NCBI RefSeq assembly: GCF_039511225.1
Contig: NZ_CP154261.1
Span: 1,550,001-1,614,000, forward strand
Direction: 5' to 3'
Origin: Sphingobacterium multivorum
GTDB taxonomy: Bacteria > Bacteroidota > Bacteroidia > Sphingobacteriales > Sphingobacteriaceae
Length of the DNA stretch: 64,000 nucleotides
The notes beneath the pieces were generated by a model. It was not told where the DNA came from, ran no database searches, and worked only from the letters and a program-made list of their open reading frames with translations. Made by a program: the position numbers and the translations under genes. Below are positions 46,323-54,504 of this stretch, piece after piece (within the stretch, counting starts at the first letter, position 1; the number at the start of each line of letters is the position of its first letter).

Positions 46323-47930
46323 GCTGATCACGGACAACCCCGAACTGCTGCTGTACACGGAATCCGGCCTTCATGTCACGGTACTGGGCGACATCAAGCT
46401 GACAGGGCTCGACCGCCTGCGCGTGACGTTGAAGATCACACTGGCCAGCAAGACGGAGAAAACCTACCGTCATAACCTTGACCTGTACAACGGTATCCAG
46501 TGCGGCCAACTGGTGGAACGTACGGCAGAGATATTGGATAGGGCGGAATCAGAGGTTACGGCATTGATAGCAAACCTGACCACGGCACTGGAAAACTACC
46601 GTAGTGAGCGTCTGGAAGAAATGAGCCCAAGCAGGCCGAAAAGAAAGAGCTGACCGAAAGCGAGCGCAAAGAAGCCTTGAAGTTCCTGAAATCGGCGAAC
46701 CTGATCCAGCGTACCAAAGAAGCGATAGCGGCGAGCGGCGTGATCGGCGAGGAAACGAACGCGCTGATCGCCTTTCTGACCTATACGAGTAGAAAACGCC
46801 ACGTATCCTTGCACCTGATGTGCCTTGGTGCAAGCGGCACGGGCAAGACCTGGCTGCAGGAAAAGGTGAGCGAACTGATGCCGGAGGAGGACAAACTGGA
46901 GATCACGACGCTCAGCAGCAATGCCTTCTACTACTTCGGGCGCGAGGAGCTCAAGCATAAACTGCTATTGATCGAAGACCTCGACGGTGCTGAATCGGTA
47001 CTGTATCCACTGCGTGAACTACAGAGCAAGCGGCGTATCAGCAAAACCGTAACATTGAAGGACAATAAGGGGAACCTAAAAACGGTGACGCTGAACGTGG
47101 AGGGGCCTGTGTGCGTGAGTGGCTGCACGACGCGTGAAAAATTGTATGAGGACAATGCCAACCGCTGCATACTGCTCTATATGGACGGCAGCAGCGAGCA
47201 GGATGGTAAAATCATGGAATACCAGCGCCTATTGAGCGCCGGGCTTGTTGACGAATCTGCCCAACACAAAATAAAGCATACGATCAAGAACGTGCAACGT
47301 ATGCTGCGACCGATCAGCGTACGCAATCCCTACGCCACCTACCTGCAATTGCCGGAATCGGTGTTCAAACCGAGGAGGACAATGCTTTTACTGCTCCTGT
47401 TCACCGAGACGGTAACCTATTATCACCAGTACCAGCGACCATTGAAAACGGATGAATCGACGGGCGAACAATATATCGAGAGTACGCCGGAAGACGTGGA
47501 AACTGCTTTTACATTACTGGAAACCACGCTACTGAAAAAGAGCGACGAGCTTAGCGATGCCTGCCGGGGCTTCTTTGAAAAGCTGAAAGCCTACCTGAAG
47601 GAACTTGATACGGACAGCTTCCACAGCCGTGATGTACGCAGTTCATTGCGGATCAATCCCAGCAACCTAAAACGTTACCTGAACGAATTGGACCGTATGG
47701 GTCATATCCGTATCGTCAAGGGCAACCGCTATAAAGGCTTTGAATATAAAGTGCAGCAATGGCAGGATATGGAAGATCTGGAGGGCAGTACGCGCTCGCT
47801 TATCGAGGGAGTCCTTACGGAAATCAGATCGCTTTCAGTGGACCGTAGTCCATCAGTGGTCCAAGCTGCAAATGGACCACTCAACAGTCAGAAAACCAGT
47901 AAGAAAGGAGCAGTAGTCCATGGCAAGTGA
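46315..47930 (+). pseudogene. AAA ATPase of the element, copy 1, broken by an insertion
   Basis: Two frames together correspond to the intact 528-residue ATPase of copy 2. The first (46315-46653) covers the N-terminal 93 residues and then runs out of frame; the second (open from about 46653, similarity resuming by 46651) covers the rest to 47930 with the Walker A motif GASGTGKT, Walker B LLLIEDLD and a C-terminal winged helix. Compared with copy 2 there is a net gain of 29 bases near 46592-46621, which causes the shift and an early TGA. A restart within the second frame could still give the ATPase domain. It overlaps the first recombinase gene by 11 bases. Confidence 0.75.
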
Positions 47931-48831
47931 AAAACACAAGGTAACGGACTTTTATAAAAGCCTGAATCCACTGTACAAAAGGCTTGTAGCGGGCTTTAGT
48001 GAATGGCAACGGATATTGAACTATGAGAAGACCAGCCAGAAGGATATGCCCAAAATGGTGGCGGAGTTCCTGAGTTACATGCAGGACAACCAAATTACCG
48101 ATCCTGCTAACATCACCGAGACCCTTCTTCAAAATTATTACGGTTACCTTGAGCAAAGGCCGAACAGGCTGAGGGTCGGCTCAATATCAAAAAACTACAT
48201 CCGCAAACAGCTGCAGGCGATCCGTCGGTTCGCCCGTTACCTTGGCGAGAGCGGCCACGAGAGCTTTGCCGTAAACATCAAGATGACGGGCAGGAGCAGC
48301 AATGTCAGGGATATCCTGCTGCCCATTGAAATTGCGGAACTCTATGAGCATACCACGGACGATCCGCTGGGCTACCGTGACAGGGCAATGCTGGCGCTGT
48401 ACTACGGCTGTGGCCTGCGCAAACAGGAGGGCCTATCGGTGAACGTTGAAGATGTACAGCTGGAAAAAGAGCTGCTGCTGGTCAGAAAGGGCAAGGGTTA
48501 TAAATCACGCTATGTGCCACTGAGCAAACAGAGCATCAGATACTTATCTGGTTACCTGCTTTATGGCCGTCCGTTCCTTAATCCACAAAAAAACGAAAAA
48601 GCCTTTCTTCTGGGACTGGGGGGACGCCGTTATACGAATGCCTTTGGCCGACTGCAGGTGCTGTGTCACCGTGCCGGTATCAGCAAGGTTATTGGTGTAC
48701 ATACCCTGCGCCACAGTATCGCTACGCACCTTTTGCAGTCTGGTATGCAATTGGAACATATCCAGCGGTTTCTAGGCCACAGCAGTCTAGAAAGTACACA
48801 GATCTATACGCATATCATCAATGGACTTTGA
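47920..48831 (+). CDS. Tyrosine recombinase (integrase), first of the pair
   Basis: A 303-residue XerC/D-like recombinase with a complete catalytic set: Arg167 in GCGLRKQEGL, a Lys in RKGKGYKSRYVP (192 or 195), His261 and Arg264 in HTLRHSIATH, His287 in LGHSSLESTQ and the nucleophile Tyr296 in IYTHI. The N-terminal 125 residues form the expected SAM-like DNA-binding domain. Its start overlaps the ATPase end and its stop overlaps the second recombinase start (ATGGACTTTGA). Expected to cut and join DNA at element ends or cassette junctions. In copy 2 only the first dozen codons of this gene remain. Confidence 0.9.
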   Translation: MASEKHKVTDFYKSLNPLYKRLVAGFSEWQRILNYEKTSQKDMPKMVAEFLSYMQDNQITDPANITETLLQNYYGYLEQRPNRLRVGSISKNYIRKQLQAIRRFARYLGESGHESFAVNIKMTGRSSNVRDILLPIEIAELYEHTTDDPLGYRDRAMLALYYGCGLRKQEGLSVNVEDVQLEKELLLVRKGKGYKSRYVPLSKQSIRYLSGYLLYGRPFLNPQKNEKAFLLGLGGRRYTNAFGRLQVLCHRAGISKVIGVHTLRHSIATHLLQSGMQLEHIQRFLGHSSLESTQIYTHIINGL

Positions 48832-49678
48832 AGCATATCTCAAGGGTGAAAAGCTGAAAGAAAGCACCATAGCCCAGCATGTGCTGTATGTGGGCTACTT
48901 TCAGCTATGGTCTGATAAAGAGGGTTTAACCTTACAACAGACTAGTCAAAGGGAGGTACTGGACTTTATCGGCCATCAAAAGACGGAAGGCCGGAGCGTC
49001 AACCAGCTGAACCGGATATTGCTGTCACTTCGTTACTGGTTCAGTTACCTGAACAAAAGGAATATCGTAAACAGCAATCCTGCCTCGGGGTTGCAGGTAA
49101 AAGGAGCGGTAAGAAATGTGCCTACAGGGTTACTGGAGCGAAACGAGCTGGATAATCTCTATGAAAGTTATACCGCAAAAGACGACCGTACCTACCGTAA
49201 TAAAACAATGCTCGGCCTGCTCGTCTACCAAGCCCTGACGCTGGAAGAACTGGAAAAGCTAAGGCCTGAAAATCTCAAACTACGTGAAGGTAAGGTCACC
49301 ATACCCGAAACCACCAACAATGCCGGACGTACCCTTGATCTAAAACCCTTCCAGATCCTCGACCTGCAGGAATATATCCTGGTAATCCGTCCAAGGATAC
49401 AAAGTCAATCAGAAAGATTGTTCACAGGACGTAACGACCTTGAAAAACTCAAGAACACGCTATTGCATCTATGCTATGCCCTTAAAAGAATCAATCCGAA
49501 AGTAAAGCATGCTACCCAGATCAGGCAGAGCGTGATCACCGAATGGCTGAAGGAAAAGGGATTGCGGCAGGTGCAGTATATGGCCGGCCACCGCTATGTC
49601 AGCAGTACCGAACGTTACCTGACGACGAACCTCGAAGACCTGCGGGAAGCTCTGAACAAACACCATCCCCTTAAATAA
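48821..49678 (+). CDS. Tyrosine recombinase-like partner with altered active site
   Basis: A 285-residue protein of the same family. The SAM-like N-terminal domain is present (TLQQTSQREVLDFIGHQKTE). In the catalytic domain the first conserved Arg is replaced by Thr (about residue 140 in YQALTLEELEKL), and the His of the HxxR box by Thr (T232 in ATQIRQS). Arg235, His257 (AGHRYVSS) and the nucleophile Tyr266 (ERYL) remain. It may work as a structural or weakly active partner of the first recombinase, as in systems with two recombinases acting together. It ends the element operon. Confidence 0.8.
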   Translation: MDFEAYLKGEKLKESTIAQHVLYVGYFQLWSDKEGLTLQQTSQREVLDFIGHQKTEGRSVNQLNRILLSLRYWFSYLNKRNIVNSNPASGLQVKGAVRNVPTGLLERNELDNLYESYTAKDDRTYRNKTMLGLLVYQALTLEELEKLRPENLKLREGKVTIPETTNNAGRTLDLKPFQILDLQEYILVIRPRIQSQSERLFTGRNDLEKLKNTLLHLCYALKRINPKVKHATQIRQSVITEWLKEKGLRQVQYMAGHRYVSSTERYLTTNLEDLREALNKHHPLK

Positions 49679-50391
49679 CCGGTAAATCCATCTTTAAATA
49701 ATAATCCCACCGCACGGCTTACCCTTCTGCAGCGTGGCGGCGGAAACATTGCACAACCCGACCCGCCGGCACATTGCCGCTATATGCGTCAAAGAGCCGT
49801 CTTAGATCCCGGTTCCACCGCCCCAGATGCCCGAAGCTAAGTAACATAATGGGTCATTATAGTACCTAAAGGCAGCTATAATGCCATTATATTAAATAGC
49901 CCCACGGCGATCGCTCATTTGCACACCTCCCTCCGGTCAGGCAGTGTGCGTGCCTGCGGCAGCATGGCTATTGTATATTGGGGAGTCTTCCACTCCCCAA
50001 ACCCCTGGGGAACCTCCCGGCGAGAGAACGGGCCGCACAGAATCCAGCGCGCATGCCAAAGCCCATTCCATCGCCGGAAGGCCGTCCTGTAGGCGCCCAA
50101 TGTCGTCAGGGGTTCGGGGTGATCTTCTGTTAGGCCACCAAGAGCAGGAGAAGGTAGGCCTGTCAAGGGAACGTGGAATAAAGCGGAATGTAATGAGCAT
50201 TTATGCCGCGAAAGCCCTTTACTGGCCTAAACTTCGGAGGCTACATTTGCTGTAACAGATGAACAGACCAACCGTAAAATACCACTTGCAGAAACCAAAC
50301 AAACAACTATCTTTGGGTAGGTAAAGTTCTTTGAGAAAAGCGGTTTGGAGCTGCCACAGAATCGGGCGGACTATGAAAAAGTCGTGGAAAC
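49679..50391. other. Non-coding, partly GC-rich right flank of element copy 1
   Basis: About 710 bases without a convincing gene. It includes two palindromes around 49846-49891, an inverted repeat GCACAC/GTGTGC (49921-49926 and 49944-49949), a GGGGAG/CTCCCC hairpin (49980-49985 and 49993-49998) and CCCCTGGGG. Composition from about 49720 to 50200 is clearly richer in G+C than the neighbours. Open frames exist on both strands but lack any recognisable protein pattern. Candidate contents are recombination sites, a structured RNA or remnants of a conjugative element. Confidence 0.5.
49846..49891. repeat. Two adjacent palindromes, possible recombination sites
   Basis: ATAATGGGTCATTAT (49846-49860) and TATAATGCCATTATA (49877-49891) are both inverted repeats with the same ATAATG/CATTAT arms and different short centres, 170-210 bases after the second recombinase gene. 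Paired arms around a short spacer are the form of tyrosine-recombinase core sites. Confidence 0.5.
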
Positions 50392-51087
50392 CAGTACGAT
50401 TACGGGGCCAGGTTCTATGATGCAGAAATAGGTAGATGGAATGTGGTGGACAAATTAGCGGACCACATGAACCAGATTGATAAAAGCCCTTATGCGTATA
50501 GTTGGAATAATCCAACCAATCTAACAGATCCAGATGGAAATTGTCCTATTTGTCGTTTCATAATACCGATATTGGAAGCCCTTACAGTAAGACAAATAGT
50601 AACTACAGCTGTAGTTGTAACTGCTGGTGCAGTTGTTGTGTCTAATCGAGATAAATTCGCTGGGAAAGATTTCTTTGTTAGGAGAGATGGGACAAGAAAT
50701 AATGTTCCATTGAATCCTATGATGGTTAACTCGAATAATAAGACGGATGAAAGTGGAGATACTAAAAGTGATCCAACTGATAGAGAGTTGCCTCGTGATA
50801 GAAGTGGACTACCCGTGAGGGATCCAGAGGCACAAGATGCGGGACCTCATTCTCAAATTGGAAAACGAGCTGGTAGAAATGGGGATTACAAGCAAGTAAG
50901 AGAGTTTGACAAGGATGGTAATCCTGTAAAAGATATTGACTTTACGGATCATGGCAGACCAAGTACACATCCGCATAACCCTCATGAACATGTGTATAAG
51001 CCTAGTAAGACAGGAGGTACGCTTCAAAGAGATAAAACTCCGGCCCCACTAACGTATACAGATTGGATAAATGGCTTAAACAAATAA
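50392..51087 (+). pseudogene. Orphan Rhs tip: truncated Rhs core plus toxin domain
   Basis: In one frame from about 50392 the sequence reads [39 protein letters not shown] and then a variable tip, so it begins in the middle of an Rhs core without signal peptide, DUF6443 region or YD repeats. A stop codon just upstream (50374) shows it is not joined to anything. GTG 50443 is the first possible start. The tip has a hydrophobic segment ([16 protein letters not shown]), an Arg- and Asp-rich linker and a His-rich end ([20 protein letters not shown]) that looks like a metal-dependent nuclease or similar catalytic region, not assigned. It is followed by its immunity-like gene after two bases. It could serve as a donor of a new tip by recombination into a full Rhs gene. 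Confidence 0.75.
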
Positions 51088-51089
51088 AG

Positions 51090-51527
51090 ATGAGAAAAAT
51101 TATAATTCATGGAGATGATAGTTCTGTTCTTTCTGTGCGGCTTGAAGATATATTAAACTGTTTTGAAACAAGAGGGAATGAAGTTTTTTGGGGGCTACTA
51201 TGGGTATATGCGACAATAACCCAAGAGGAGGATTGTGATATTCTTAAATTTGAAGGCGAAATCAACAAATCAAAGCATGGTAAATTAATATCTTTAGGTA
51301 AGATGTTGAACTTATTCTCGAAAATTGATCAAGCAATTGAACTTTTGATGATTGGCGATAGTAATGTTGAAAATATCAGACGATATGAGAGTGATGAGTT
51401 GATGTATGAAAATTGTGAATATATAATTGAGCTGGTTGATTCATCCTATTGGCTAGTCTGTAGTAAAGATGGTGGTTTCATTCAAAATATCTTTGAAAAA
51501 ATACAGGGAGTTGAATATGAGAATTAG
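51090..51527 (+). CDS. Probable immunity protein for the orphan Rhs tip
   Basis: A 145-residue acidic soluble protein starting at ATG 51090, two bases after the tip's stop codon; this close coupling is typical for toxin and immunity genes. Segments VFWGLLWVYATITQEEDCDI and ENCEYIIELVDSSYWLVCSK are all I can note; no family recognised. AT-rich like the other immunity genes. It lies just before element copy 2, the same position the Rhs2 immunity gene has before copy 1. Confidence 0.65.
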   Translation: MRKIIIHGDDSSVLSVRLEDILNCFETRGNEVFWGLLWVYATITQEEDCDILKFEGEINKSKHGKLISLGKMLNLFSKIDQAIELLMIGDSNVENIRRYESDELMYENCEYIIELVDSSYWLVCSKDGGFIQNIFEKIQGVEYEN

Positions 51528-51554
51528 ATTAACCACTTAAAAAGAACGAATATA

Positions 51555-51585
51555 AGGCCCAATCTTTCATCGGATTGGTCTTTTT
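51555..51585. terminator. Hairpin between immunity gene and XRE gene, copy 2
   Basis: AAGGCCCAATC pairs imperfectly with GATTGGTCTTT (one mismatch) and is followed by a T-run. It corresponds to the perfect hairpin of copy 1. Confidence 0.65.
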
Positions 51586-51590
51586 AGTGT

Positions 51591-51926
51591 CTACAAAGCG
51601 GCAATGCTCTTCAGCTTTGCTGCTTTGATAAATGCGTTAATAGTAGCGAATATGTGCGCCCTGTTTTCCTCGTCAAGCCCCTGTACCTCTTTTAATAGCT
51701 TAAGCATCTCGTTGTCTATCTGTTCATACTCGCCATCTTTGACGAGGTAGTCGAGCGTTACAACCAATGCCTCGGCCATTTTTGCGGCCACATCAATGGA
51801 GGGTATGTTCTCGCCTCTTTCATACTTACCTATAATATCGCCGGAGGTGCCGACCTTCTTACCGAGCTCCCCCTGTGTCATCTTCTTCTGCTTGCGTGCA
51901 AACGCTAATCTGTCTCCAAAAGCCAT
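51591..51926 (-). CDS. XRE-family repressor-like regulator, element copy 2
   Basis: A 111-residue protein almost identical to the copy 1 regulator: same helix-turn-helix (TQGELGKKVGTSGDIIGKYE) and same C-terminal helices. Visible changes are few, for example AEALVVTLDYLVKDGEYEQ in place of AEALGVTLDYLVKNGEYEQ. Its upstream region keeps the minus-strand TATATTTG box (51965-51972). Because the operator-like repeats next to it have diverged (GTATAGGTTAGAT at 51979-51991, and no good second copy), this regulator may mainly act on copy 1. Function inferred from family and position. Confidence 0.85.
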   Translation of the reverse strand: MAFGDRLAFARKQKKMTQGELGKKVGTSGDIIGKYERGENIPSIDVAAKMAEALVVTLDYLVKDGEYEQIDNEMLKLLKEVQGLDEENRAHIFATINAFIKAAKLKSIAAL

Positions 51927-52078
51927 AAATACCTCTGTTTTATGAGTTATTATTGAATAATGTTCAAATATAGGCAACGTATAGGTTAGATAAAAATCAA
52001 ATATTTCTTGTTAATAAACTTTATATACATTGGATTTGTGAGGTATAGGTCGTATAAAACTTTTTTAAAAAAAATATT

Positions 52079-52258
52079 ATGGCATCACAGAAGAGAAAGA
52101 CAACGTTGCAGAAGCGTTACCGCTATGGGGACGGCAAGGTCGTTCCGGAACTCCGGCTATCGGGTGTATGGCTGGAAGAAATGGGCTTTATCGGAGAGCA
52201 GAAACTTGATGTGGATATCAGCAGGGGCAAATTGGTAATCACTGTGGGCAATGGGTAA
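52079..52258 (+). CDS. SymE-family small protein, element copy 2
   Basis: A 59-residue homologue of the 46128 gene. VVPELRLSGVWLEEMGFIGE and KLDVDISRGKLVITVGNG carry the SymE pattern. It lacks five residues near the N-terminus compared with copy 1 (KSGYR-type segment missing). Its stop overlaps the ATPase start (ATGGGTAA), as in copy 1. The start ATG 52079 follows an A-rich leader identical in layout to copy 1. A longer frame overlapping this place in another phase has no protein-like features. Confidence 0.75.
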   Translation: MASQKRKTTLQKRYRYGDGKVVPELRLSGVWLEEMGFIGEQKLDVDISRGKLVITVGNG

Positions 52259-53837
52259 ACTGATCACGGACAACCCCGAACTGCTGCTGTACACGGAAGG
52301 TGCTTTCAACGTCACGGTACTTGGCGGTATCAAGCTTACGGGGCTTGACCGCCTGCGTGTTACGTTGAAGGTCACGCTGACGGGCAGAACGGAAAAAACC
52401 TACCGCCATAACCTTGACCTGTACAACGGTATCCAGTGCGGGCAACTGGTGGAGCGTACGGCTGAGATATTGGACAGGACGGAATCAGAGGTGACGGCAT
52501 TGATAGCAAACCTGATCACGGTGCTGGAAAAACCCAAACAGGCAGAAAAGAAAGAACTCACCGAGAGCGAACGCAAAGAAGCATTGAAGTTCCTGAAATC
52601 GGCAAACCTGATCCAGCGGACAAAAGAAGCCATCGCACAGAGCGGTGTGATCGGTGAGGAGACGAATGCCCTGATCGCCTACCTGACCTATACCAGTAGA
52701 AAACGGCATGTTCCCTTGCACCTGATGTGCCTTGGTGCGAGCGGCACGGGCAAGACGTGGCTGCAGGAAAAAGTGTCGGAACTGATGCCCGAGGAGGACA
52801 AACTGGAGATCACGACGCTGAGCAGCAATGCGTTCTATTACTTTGGCCGTGAGGAGCTCAAACACAAACTGTTATTGATCGAAGACCTTGACGGAGCTGA
52901 ATCGGTACTGTATCCACTGCGTGAACTCCAGAGCAAATGGCGGATCTCCAAAACGGTGACATTGAAGGACAATAAGGGGAACCTTAAAATGGTGACACTG
53001 AACGTGGAAGGGCCTGTGTGCGTCAGCGGCTGTACGACCCGTGAAAAATTGTACGAGGACAATGCCAACCGCTGTATACTGCTCTACATGGACGGCAGCA
53101 GCGAACAGGACAATAAAATCATGGAGTACCAGCGCATGCTGAGTGCAGGGCTTGTTGACGAACCGGCACAGCAAAAAATCAAGCATACGGTAAAGAACGT
53201 ACAGCGGATGTTGCGACCGGTCAGTGTGCGGAATCCCTATGCCACCTACCTGCAGCTGCCGGAATCGGTGTTCAAGCCGAGAAGGACGATGCTGCTGTTG
53301 CTACTGTTCACCGAAACGGTGACCTATTACCACCAGTTTCAGCGACCGCTTAAAACGGACCTTGTGACCGGAGAGCTGTACATCGAGGGTACGGCGGAAG
53401 ACGTTGAAACCGCCTTTACATTACTGGAGACCACGCTGCTGAAAAAGAGCGACGAGCTGAGCGATGCCTGCCGCGGCTTCTTTGAAAAGCTGAAAGCCTA
53501 CCTCAAGGAACTGGATACGGACAGCTTCCATAGCCGTGATGTACGCAGTTCATTGCGTATCAATCCGAGCAACCTAAAACGTTACCTGAACGAACTTGAC
53601 CGTATGGGCCATATCCGTATCGTCAAGGGCAACCGCTACAAGGGCTTTGAGTATAAGGTGCAGCAATGGCAGGATATGGAAGATCTGGAAGGCAGTACTC
53701 GTACATTGATCGAAGGTGTACTAGAAGAAATAAGATCACTTTCAGTGGACCGTAGTCCATCAGTGGTCCAATCTACAAATGGACCACTCAACAGTCAGAA
53801 AACCAGTAAGAAAGGAGCAGTTGTCCATGACAAGTGA
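52251..53837 (+). CDS. AAA ATPase with winged-helix end, element copy 2 (intact)
   Basis: A 528-residue cytoplasmic ATPase. N-terminal about 95 residues form an unassigned beta-rich domain (LRVTLKVTLTGRTEKTYRHN). Walker A GASGTGKT is at 162-169, Walker B LLLIEDLD at 207-214, and a sensor or arginine-finger-like segment CTTREKLYEDNANRC near 260-275. A C-terminal winged helix at about 425-465 (RINPSNLKRYLNELDRMGHI) should bind DNA. The family resembles helicase- or transposition-type ATPases but was not identified exactly. It is translationally coupled to SymE upstream and to the recombinase start downstream, so an energy-using helper of recombination or replication of the element is likely. 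Confidence 0.75.
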   Translation: MGKLITDNPELLLYTEGAFNVTVLGGIKLTGLDRLRVTLKVTLTGRTEKTYRHNLDLYNGIQCGQLVERTAEILDRTESEVTALIANLITVLEKPKQAEKKELTESERKEALKFLKSANLIQRTKEAIAQSGVIGEETNALIAYLTYTSRKRHVPLHLMCLGASGTGKTWLQEKVSELMPEEDKLEITTLSSNAFYYFGREELKHKLLLIEDLDGAESVLYPLRELQSKWRISKTVTLKDNKGNLKMVTLNVEGPVCVSGCTTREKLYEDNANRCILLYMDGSSEQDNKIMEYQRMLSAGLVDEPAQQKIKHTVKNVQRMLRPVSVRNPYATYLQLPESVFKPRRTMLLLLLFTETVTYYHQFQRPLKTDLVTGELYIEGTAEDVETAFTLLETTLLKKSDELSDACRGFFEKLKAYLKELDTDSFHSRDVRSSLRINPSNLKRYLNELDRMGHIRIVKGNRYKGFEYKVQQWQDMEDLEGSTRTLIEGVLEEIRSLSVDRSPSVVQSTNGPLNSQKTSKKGAVVHDK

Positions 53838-53868
53838 AAAACGCAGGGTAACGGATTTTAATTCATAA
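53827..53868 (+). pseudogene. Truncated start of the first recombinase gene, copy 2
   Basis: ATG 53827 begins MTSEKRRVTDFNS and then stops. The first eleven codons match the recombinase at 47920 (MASEKHKVTDF), after which similarity is lost at once. This marks the right-hand breakpoint of element copy 2 near 53858. The 53869-54086 gap is AT-rich and holds no gene I can support. Confidence 0.7.
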
Positions 53869-54086
53869 ATAAGAGACCTAAATTGAATTTTCTTGTATAT
53901 ACCTGAAAGTTTATTTTTACAAGGGTTAATTTATAAAGTACAAAATTTCTTGGATTTACACTATTTGGCCCATTTTAAATATTAAAAGTTTAGAGGAATT
54001 TCCAATAGTGGATAAGAAGTACTGTCAGAGTTAAACGAAAATATTTATATTAGCGCTGATTAAATTAACTTGGGAAAGAAATTGTT

Positions 54087-54503
54087 ATGAAAAGATTCTA
54101 CAAAAAGCGGTTAAAGGCCTATAGTCTCACGGAAATCCTTGTGGTTATGGTGATTATCGGTATACTGGTGTTATTGGCGTTACCTAATCTGATGCCATTG
54201 ATTACCAAAGCCAAAAGCACCGAAGCCAAAGTACAGCTCCAACATTTGCAGACTCTGGAGAAAAATTATTTTTTCGAAAAGTCCAAATACAGTGGCAATC
54301 TGGATGAGATCGGTTTTGTACAGGAAAAATTAAGTACCGACGGGAAAGACGGAAAAGCCAACTACCGCATCGAAATTGTGCGCGCCGATCAGAACACCTT
54401 TCTAGGAAGGGCAACTGCCGTAGTGGATTTCAATGGCGACGGCAAGTTCAATGTGTGGGAAATAGACCAAGATAAAAACCTAAAAGAGGTTACCGCAGAT
54501 TAA
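54087..54503 (+). CDS. Type II secretion pseudopilin (GspG-like) with Ca-binding-type loop
   Basis: A 138-residue pseudopilin. The prepilin signal KRLKA/YSLTEILVVMVIIGIL has cleavage after Ala instead of the usual Gly, the conserved Glu at position +5 of the mature protein, and the hydrophobic helix expected for assembly. Near the C-terminus, residues 114-125 (DFNGDGKFNVWE) form an EF-hand-like loop with Asp, Asn, Asp and Glu at the calcium-binding positions; GspG-type pseudopilins are known to need calcium. It is the first gene of the secretion set, one base before the peptidase gene. The pseudopilus would push substrates through the secretin. Confidence 0.85.
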   Translation: MKRFYKKRLKAYSLTEILVVMVIIGILVLLALPNLMPLITKAKSTEAKVQLQHLQTLEKNYFFEKSKYSGNLDEIGFVQEKLSTDGKDGKANYRIEIVRADQNTFLGRATAVVDFNGDGKFNVWEIDQDKNLKEVTAD

Positions 54504-54504
54504 C

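Larger units (their letters stand above)
45600..50391. mobile_element. SymE/AAA-ATPase/double-recombinase element, copy 1
   Basis: A compact unit made of a leftward XRE regulator and a rightward operon of SymE-like protein, AAA ATPase and two tyrosine recombinases, each overlapping the next by 8-11 bases. The left boundary is approximate: similarity to copy 2 starts at the palindromic terminator near 45608. The right boundary is not defined; sequence after the second recombinase includes paired palindromes and a GC-rich stretch up to about 50391, where an Rhs-core fragment begins. The ATPase gene carries a frame-breaking insertion. The element separates the Rhs2 toxin pair from an orphan Rhs tip. 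Confidence 0.65.
51540..53868. mobile_element. SymE/AAA-ATPase element, copy 2, recombinases missing
   Basis: A second copy of the element with intact XRE, SymE-like and ATPase genes in the same order and spacing. Similarity to copy 1 starts near the hairpin at 51555 and stops abruptly about 12 codons into the first recombinase gene (near 53858). Both recombinases and the right flank are absent, so it would depend on copy 1 for movement, if it moves at all. It directly follows the orphan tip's immunity gene. Confidence 0.65.

Noticed and set aside
49915..50255. Overlapping frames on both strands in the GC-rich flank
   Set aside because: They arise from high G+C, are rich in Arg, Pro and Gly, have no recognisable motif, and lie over hairpins. 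Kept as non-coding.
45600..50391. Prophage
   Set aside because: Recombinases and an ATPase are present, but no capsid, terminase, portal or lysis gene.
52008..52238. 76-residue plus-strand frame at the SymE position of copy 2
   Set aside because: It is in a different phase from the SymE-like gene at 52079, is basic and irregular, and has no counterpart in copy 1. It is an overlap artefact.
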